From Halopenitus persicus (GTDB taxonomy: Archaea > Halobacteriota > Halobacteria > Halobacteriales > Haloferacaceae): a stretch of 64,000 nt of DNA. The DNA lies in contig NZ_AP017558.1 of the NCBI RefSeq assembly GCF_002355635.1, positions 2,666,001-2,730,000 of the forward strand, read 5' to 3'. The notes beneath the pieces are model-generated. The model did no database searches. It had not been told where the DNA came from and worked only from the letters and a program-made list of their open reading frames with translations. Below are positions 59,594-64,000 of this stretch, in pieces. A program made the translations under genes and the position numbers. How positions within the stretch are numbered: position 1 is the stretch's first letter; each line of letters begins with the position of its first letter.

Positions 59594-60583
59594 ATGGATG
59601 AGGATCCTGAGGGTGGGGAAAAGACGGCGTCAGCATACCAGTTTCGTCGTCATCTCACCATCATTCAGGCTCAAACGGAGCTTCTTCTCAGGGACACCGC
59701 GGAGCTATCGGCGGATCGTCGAGATGCGCTGAGGCGGATTCAGCGGGTGAGCGCCGAGCTGAACGGGCTCGTCGAACGGATCCAGACGGCAAGCGAGTCG
59801 GGACACGCCCGAGCCGTACCGATCGTGTCCGCTCCTGAAACCGTCCATCGGATCCTCGTGTGGAGTACGAATCCACATCTCGCTGCACTGGTGGCGGACG
59901 ACCCGAGTTACTACAGCGGGATCGAGGTGGTGCATACGGATACCGCCGACGACGCGGTGGAGATGTTACGCAGTCAGTCCTTCGAGTACGTGCTTGTTGA
60001 CGCCATCTGGCCCGAAACCACCGGCGTTGAACTCATCAGTGAGCTATCAACGATGGAGACAGAGCTCCCGCCGTACGTTTTGATTTCGCTCTATACCGAG
60101 ACAACGACGCCGATCGCGCTTGCTCTCTCCGGGGTGATCTCGCCAACCATCTCGTCCGAACAGTTTACGCAAGCGCTACAACCCTTCGTAGAAACGCCGG
60201 CGACCGCAACCGTCGCCGGATTCTTTACGGAACATCCCGGCGGCGTGATTGCCGAACGGGTTGAGTCAAGCATCGGTACCCCACAGGAATTGGCGACCAC
60301 ACTAACGGAGACCGAGATAGCGGCCGACGTTGTCTGTCTCGATCCCGAGGTCTATCGTCGGTTGTCCGCACGTGACATCGACGGACTTCGAACGATCGCT
60401 CCCGGCAACGGTCGACCGCTGTTGGCCGTGGCTCCGACCGAGGCCGATCCGTATGATCGATCGTGGATCCCGACCTTGGGGGGCCGCCAGTTCCTCCATC
60501 GACCGCCCGATCTCACGGATCTCATTACGCAACTTCTCGCACAACATCCGATCCCACCGACGGCGTCCTTTGAATATTTATAA
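59594..60583 (+). CDS. Sensor-like protein: HisKA-type hairpin plus receiver-like domains, no kinase domain
   Basis: 329 residues. Residues 15-68 (FRRHLTIIQAQTELLLRDTAELSADRRDALRRIQRVSAELNGLVERIQTA) look like a histidine-containing dimerisation hairpin. Residues 85-200 resemble a CheY-type receiver with Asp in YVLVDAIWPETTG and a TLISLYTE-like segment (YVLISLYTE). Residues 205-320 may be a second, degenerate receiver (VCLDPEVYRRLSARDIDGL, LLAVAPTEADPYDRSW). No HATPase domain is present, so it cannot phosphorylate itself. It may act as an adaptor or phosphotransfer partner for the next gene. First gene of a tight four-gene operon. Confidence 0.7.
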   Translation: MDEDPEGGEKTASAYQFRRHLTIIQAQTELLLRDTAELSADRRDALRRIQRVSAELNGLVERIQTASESGHARAVPIVSAPETVHRILVWSTNPHLAALVADDPSYYSGIEVVHTDTADDAVEMLRSQSFEYVLVDAIWPETTGVELISELSTMETELPPYVLISLYTETTTPIALALSGVISPTISSEQFTQALQPFVETPATATVAGFFTEHPGGVIAERVESSIGTPQELATTLTETEIAADVVCLDPEVYRRLSARDIDGLRTIAPGNGRPLLAVAPTEADPYDRSWIPTLGGRQFLHRPPDLTDLITQLLAQHPIPPTASFEYL

Positions 60584-60584
60584 T

Positions 60585-60959
60585 ATGTCGGACATCCGTA
60601 CGGTACTCATCGTCGAGGACGACGACGATCTACAGCAACTGCTTCAGTTTACGTTCGAAAGTAACGGATTCGACGTGGTCGTTCGTAACGATGGTGCTGA
60701 AGCGTTGGAATACCTCGAAACGGCGGATTCACTGCCGGACGTCATCATACTCGATCTCCTCATGCCCGACGTCGGCGGGCTGGATTTTCTCCGACGGCGG
60801 TCCGATTTCGACCGGTTGGCGCCCATTCCGACGGTTATGTTGAGCGGGGTTGATGACGAGGAGCGGCTTGCGGAAGCATATGAACTCGGCGTCGATGACT
60901 ACGTGACGAAACCGTTCAGTCCAAGCGAACTCATCACGCGGGTAACGCATATGGACTAA
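60585..60959 (+). CDS. Single-domain response regulator (CheY-like)
   Basis: 124 residues, a complete receiver: acidic cluster VLIVEDDDDLQQLL, phosphoacceptor Asp in VIILDLLMPDVGG, Thr/Ser in PTVMLSGVDDEE and Lys in DDYVTKPFSPSEL. No output domain, so it must act by protein contact. The ATG lies 1 nt after the preceding stop, and the next gene starts 2 nt after its own stop, so it is firmly inside the operon. Confidence 0.93.
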   Translation: MSDIRTVLIVEDDDDLQQLLQFTFESNGFDVVVRNDGAEALEYLETADSLPDVIILDLLMPDVGGLDFLRRRSDFDRLAPIPTVMLSGVDDEERLAEAYELGVDDYVTKPFSPSELITRVTHMD

Positions 60960-60961
60960 AA

Positions 60962-62080
60962 ATGTCACCGACAGCGGTAGTAGGCATCATAGCCGGCGGC
61001 CTGTTCGTCGTCTTCGGTGCGTTATCAGTGCTCGCCATCGGCCTTGCCGCGTGGAAGCGACGGGTGGACACGATCACGGCACGGAGCCGTGAAACGGTCC
61101 GAGAAACGCTATTTGAGCGACAAAAGCGCTCTCATCCCGAGTGGGAGCGCTGGACCGAATCGCTGTCGGCTACCGAGCGTGACTGCCTCATCGCGGTCCT
61201 TGATCGATATCTCCGCGTCGTCGAAGGCGAGCAGCGAGAGACGTTTTTGGACGTCGCAGCGGCCCTCGACCTCGGAGAGCGGTCCGACGCCGCACTCGAC
61301 CGATCCGCGGTCGTCCCCCGCCTTCGAGCGCTCGCCAGGTTAGCGATGCTTGACCATCCACTCACCGTTGATCGTCTGCTCGAAACGTGTTCCGACACGC
61401 AACGAACGAGGGAGGCAGCCGCTCGGCTCCTCTATGAACGTCGGGACGAGTACGAAAACGCCGCTGAATTGGGGTCAAAACTCATCCTCTGGGACGGACA
61501 GGAGCCGATAACGATCTACGGACTTGAGACGCTTGCCGATCTGAATACCGGCGGGGAGACGCCGCTACTCCACCAAGCGGCGGATGCAGTCCCGGTCTGG
61601 AGGCAGTCGATACTCATTCAAACGTGCTTCGTGCTCGAGCATACGGAACAGATCGACCCGGACGCACCCATTGACTGGTTGTTCCCCCTGCTCGAGCACG
61701 AGTCACCGACGGTTCGAACTGCGGCGGTACGCGCGTTCAAACAACAGGGCTGGCGGGACGCCGTGCGAACCCGTCTCGATCTCCGATCGCTCATCACCGA
61801 CAACGCGGCGAACGTCCGACGAGCAACGTACGACGTACTCACGTACTGGGGGGACGAGCAATCACGGGACTACCTCGAATGGGCGACGATCACCGAAGCC
61901 GACGAGCGATGCCAACTCGTTGCTGTCAGGGGGTTACAGTCGTTGGAAACGCCAAGGGAAGGATACGGCGATCAGATCGGCCTCCGGAAGGCATGGGAGT
62001 GGGTCGAAGCCGAACTCGCGGTGAGTGACCAGCAAGGGGGACGCACATCGCCAGGCTCGCGCCCGGTGCACTCCCGATGA
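60962..62080 (+). CDS. Membrane-anchored HEAT-repeat protein
   Basis: 372 residues. One N-terminal membrane helix (VVGIIAGGLFVVFGALSVLAIGLAAW) is followed by a basic, helical cytoplasmic part. From about residue 60 to 350 there are helical-repeat units with HEAT-like spacing, clearest at IDWLFPLLEHESPTVRTAAVRAFKQQGW and LITDNAANVRRATYDVLTYWGDEQSRDYL. HEAT domains are protein-binding scaffolds. Placed between a response regulator and a glycosyltransferase, it is a plausible link that transmits the regulator's state to the membrane enzyme (inference). It ends in an ATGA overlap with the glycosyltransferase gene. Confidence 0.8.
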   Translation: MSPTAVVGIIAGGLFVVFGALSVLAIGLAAWKRRVDTITARSRETVRETLFERQKRSHPEWERWTESLSATERDCLIAVLDRYLRVVEGEQRETFLDVAAALDLGERSDAALDRSAVVPRLRALARLAMLDHPLTVDRLLETCSDTQRTREAAARLLYERRDEYENAAELGSKLILWDGQEPITIYGLETLADLNTGGETPLLHQAADAVPVWRQSILIQTCFVLEHTEQIDPDAPIDWLFPLLEHESPTVRTAAVRAFKQQGWRDAVRTRLDLRSLITDNAANVRRATYDVLTYWGDEQSRDYLEWATITEADERCQLVAVRGLQSLETPREGYGDQIGLRKAWEWVEAELAVSDQQGGRTSPGSRPVHSR

Positions 62081-63507
62081 CATTCGATCCATACGTGTCG
62101 ACCGTCCTGTTCGGGTTCGGCGTCTTCGCGATGGCGTACTTTCTCGTGATCAACGGCACCTACCTCACGCTCACGGTCTTCGCGATCACCCATATCCGGC
62201 AGCGCACGGAGCTGGAATCATACGAGCCTGCTGGGATACTGCAGTCCAATCAGTTCCTTCCCGGGATCGCGATCGTTGTGCCGGCGTATAACGAGGAAAA
62301 AGTGATCGTCGACAGCGTCACGTCCCTTCTATCGCTTGAATATCCGTTTTATGAGGTGATAGTCGTCAATGACGGGTCAACTGACGGCACGGTGGGCCGA
62401 CTCGTTTCGGAGTTCGAGTTGGAACGCATCGATGCGGACTATCCCGTCGAATTACCGTGTGAACCGGTCGATCGGATCTACCGTGCGCCGGACACGGATC
62501 TCGTCCTGATCGATAAAGCAAACGGCGGCAAAGCGGATGCGCTAAACGCGGGGCTGTTCTTCACGCAGAAGCCGCTTTTTTGTGCGATCGATGCCGACTC
62601 GCTCATCGAACGGGGCGCTCTGCAGGCGATCGTTGAGCCCTTCCTGACGAAGCCAACCGCCACGGTAGCAACGGGTGGAACGGTTCGGATCGCAAACGGC
62701 GTCTCGTTTGAGAAAGGTGCTCCAGCCGACGTCGCCCTCTCGAGGAGTCGGCTCGTTCGATTTCAGGCCGTCGAATATCTCCGGGCGTTCTTCTTGGGTC
62801 GAACCGGGCTCAGTCGCATTCGCAGCTTGATAATCATCTCCGGAGCGTTCGGGCTGTTCGATGCGGAAACGGTCCGCGAGATCGGTGGCTACGATACCGA
62901 CAGCATCACCGAGGACATGGAGCTCGTCGTTCGTCTCCATCGGCATCTCATCGACGCCGATCAAGAGTACGAGGTGACGTTTCTTCCACACCCCGTCGTC
63001 TGGACGGAGGTTCCCGAGTCGCTCTCCGTTCTGAGTCGACAGCGGCGGCGGTGGTTTCGGGGCTTGCTCGACACGCTCGTCAAACACCGGGATGCGATCG
63101 GCCGGCCATCGTACGGACTCGTCGGACTGGTTGCATTGCCGCTGTTTGTATTCGTCGAGGGAATCGGCCGGTTGGTTGAGGCGCTCGGATACGTCTTGGT
63201 GCCGTTGCTTTTCGTCATCGGGGCCCTCGACGTGTGGTTTTTCATCGCGTTCCTCTTCGTGTCCGTCGGGCTCGGTGCCATCTTGAGTACCGTCGCCATT
63301 TTTGGAGAGGTTCTCACGTATCGCCGGTACGATGATCCGAAGGACGTGGCCGTGCTCTTGGGATATGCGCTCCTCGAAAGTTTCAGCTACAGGCCGTGGC
63401 GTGCGCTCGTTTCGTGTCAAGCGACGTTTGAATATCTGCTTGGTGACAAATCATGGGGGAAGATGACCCGGACGGGGTTCGAAGAGCCAACCGACTCCTC
63501 GGACTGA
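62077..63507 (+). CDS. Processive family-2 glycosyltransferase (BcsA/PgaC/hyaluronan-synthase-like)
   Basis: 476 residues. After an N-terminal membrane helix comes the GT-A domain: VVPAYNEEKVIVDSVTSLLSLEYPFYEVIVVNDGSTDGT, KANGGKADALNAGL, the DxD-type motif AIDADSLIERGAL, the acid/base region ITEDMELVVRLHRH (TED) and QRRRWFRG, matching the (Q/R)xxRW box of processive synthases. Three or four C-terminal membrane helices follow, as in PgaC and hyaluronan synthase, where they form the export channel. Probable product: a polysaccharide (capsule or biofilm). Translationally coupled to the HEAT gene. Confidence 0.92.
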   Translation: MTFDPYVSTVLFGFGVFAMAYFLVINGTYLTLTVFAITHIRQRTELESYEPAGILQSNQFLPGIAIVVPAYNEEKVIVDSVTSLLSLEYPFYEVIVVNDGSTDGTVGRLVSEFELERIDADYPVELPCEPVDRIYRAPDTDLVLIDKANGGKADALNAGLFFTQKPLFCAIDADSLIERGALQAIVEPFLTKPTATVATGGTVRIANGVSFEKGAPADVALSRSRLVRFQAVEYLRAFFLGRTGLSRIRSLIIISGAFGLFDAETVREIGGYDTDSITEDMELVVRLHRHLIDADQEYEVTFLPHPVVWTEVPESLSVLSRQRRRWFRGLLDTLVKHRDAIGRPSYGLVGLVALPLFVFVEGIGRLVEALGYVLVPLLFVIGALDVWFFIAFLFVSVGLGAILSTVAIFGEVLTYRRYDDPKDVAVLLGYALLESFSYRPWRALVSCQATFEYLLGDKSWGKMTRTGFEEPTDSSD

Positions 63508-63877
63508 GGAGGAACAACGCTCCAGTCGAACGTGGCGGATTCGGGCATCGGGAACTGGTGTCTCCTCGCTCATCCCCAGTGAGCCCGGCGTCCGCACGTC
63601 GGTCGATGAGTCTTCGTCGATTCTCGGCGCGGAGACCGGAGTGACGTTGGCGCGGTGGACGTTCCCGTCAAGTTCGCCCGTTCGCGGGGTGCGTCGCCCG
63701 GGAGTGCCGTGAGCGAAGTGACCGAACTCAGACGTGCTCGCTCGCGTCGCTCGCTGTGCGCGACTGAGAGGGTTCAAATCCGTCGGCGATTTCTCTCACT
63801 TCGTTCGAGAAATGCGCCGGCCGGGATCCCCGCGAGCAACGCGAGCGGGGGTACGGCCGGTAAACGACCGAAGGGAG
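63508..63877. other. Intergenic region with tRNA-like fragments; no gene seen
   Basis: 370 bases. At 63768-63789 (plus strand) GAGGGTTCAAATCCGTCGGC resembles a tRNA T-arm and acceptor 3' strand with one mismatch in the stem. At 63813-63827 TGCGCCGGCCGGGAT repeats the last 15 bases of the tRNA-Gly gene found at 63878-63892. The rest shows no coding frame. Confidence 0.55.
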
Positions 63878-63949
63878 TGCGCCGGCCGGGATTTGAACCC
63901 GGGTCGTTGGCTTGGAAGGCCAAAGTCATACCAGCTAGACCACCGGCGC
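63878..63949 (-). tRNA. tRNA-Gly (anticodon UCC)
   Basis: 72-nt cloverleaf on the minus strand. Acceptor stem GCGCCGG pairs with CCGGCGC, discriminator A, no encoded CCA. The anticodon stem TTGGC/GCCAA encloses the loop CTTCCAA with anticodon TCC, and the T-arm has CCCGGGTTCAAATCCCGG. All stems pair well. No intron. The 3' end is the left end, facing the tRNA-like fragments. Confidence 0.95.
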
Positions 63950-64000
63950 TCGTCTAGGCGAAAACGCCGGTGGAATAAGGACCTTACTCTTTCGGGGCGA

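Overview
The window is chromosomal DNA from a halophilic archaeon (class Halobacteria), most likely a Halorubrum-like genus. Evidence: GC-rich genes with strongly acidic proteins, archaeal TATA boxes about 25-30 nt before many start codons, a TFB transcription factor, halocyanin, Tat-type lipoproteins, an Agl23-type protein, pyruvate:ferredoxin oxidoreductase and several families found almost only in haloarchaea (DUF5799, DUF5787, DUF7544, UPF0058, HVO_A0114).

Layout. 1-19109 is ordinary core genome: the end of menF, a PAC2 protein, a NOP-type RNA methyltransferase with its RNA-binding domain as a separate overlapping gene, a CDF transporter, an SRAP protein, an RNase H-like nuclease, agl23, TFB, a flavoprotein dehydrogenase, METTL5, a rhomboid protease, halocyanin, and HTTM and MFS membrane proteins. 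19110-29584 is a markedly AT-richer island that reads as one acquired catabolic module: SDR, hotdog thioesterase, IclR regulator, phenylacetate-CoA-ligase-like enzyme, enoyl-CoA hydratase, and a complete branched-chain/aromatic-type ABC importer whose two permeases are fused. 29585-37059 returns to core-like genes (RIO-type kinase, VOC protein, HerA-like ATPase, TraB-like protein, PRC-barrel protein, a 5'-truncated membrane channel gene at a perfect 26-bp palindrome, dinB). 37694-39324 is an amidohydrolase/Rieske-ferredoxin operon. 39723-43190 holds an Lrp regulator and porAB.

43856-51392 is a lactate-utilisation locus: two LUD genes diverge from a large FAD/Fe-S (D-)lactate dehydrogenase, and a 1055-bp IS630-type element sits in the shared promoter region. 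51435-52195 is a TumE/HVO_A0114 toxin-antitoxin pair whose toxin frame is broken. 52257-54373 has a DUF5787 protein with nuclease-like and Cys-rich segments divergent from a D12-class adenine methylase with a PCNA-box-like tail. A PAS/GAF histidine kinase, a DUF7544 membrane protein, a PQQ-type sugar dehydrogenase and a flavin-binding protein follow. The window closes with a four-gene operon (sensor-like protein, response regulator, HEAT protein, processive GT2 glycosyltransferase) and a tRNA-Gly(UCC) with copies of tRNA 3'-end sequence beside it.

A recurring structural feature is short tandem duplications (8-28 bp units) at gene 3' ends, in four cases overlapping the stop codon itself. No CRISPR array, rRNA, integrase or replication origin was seen.
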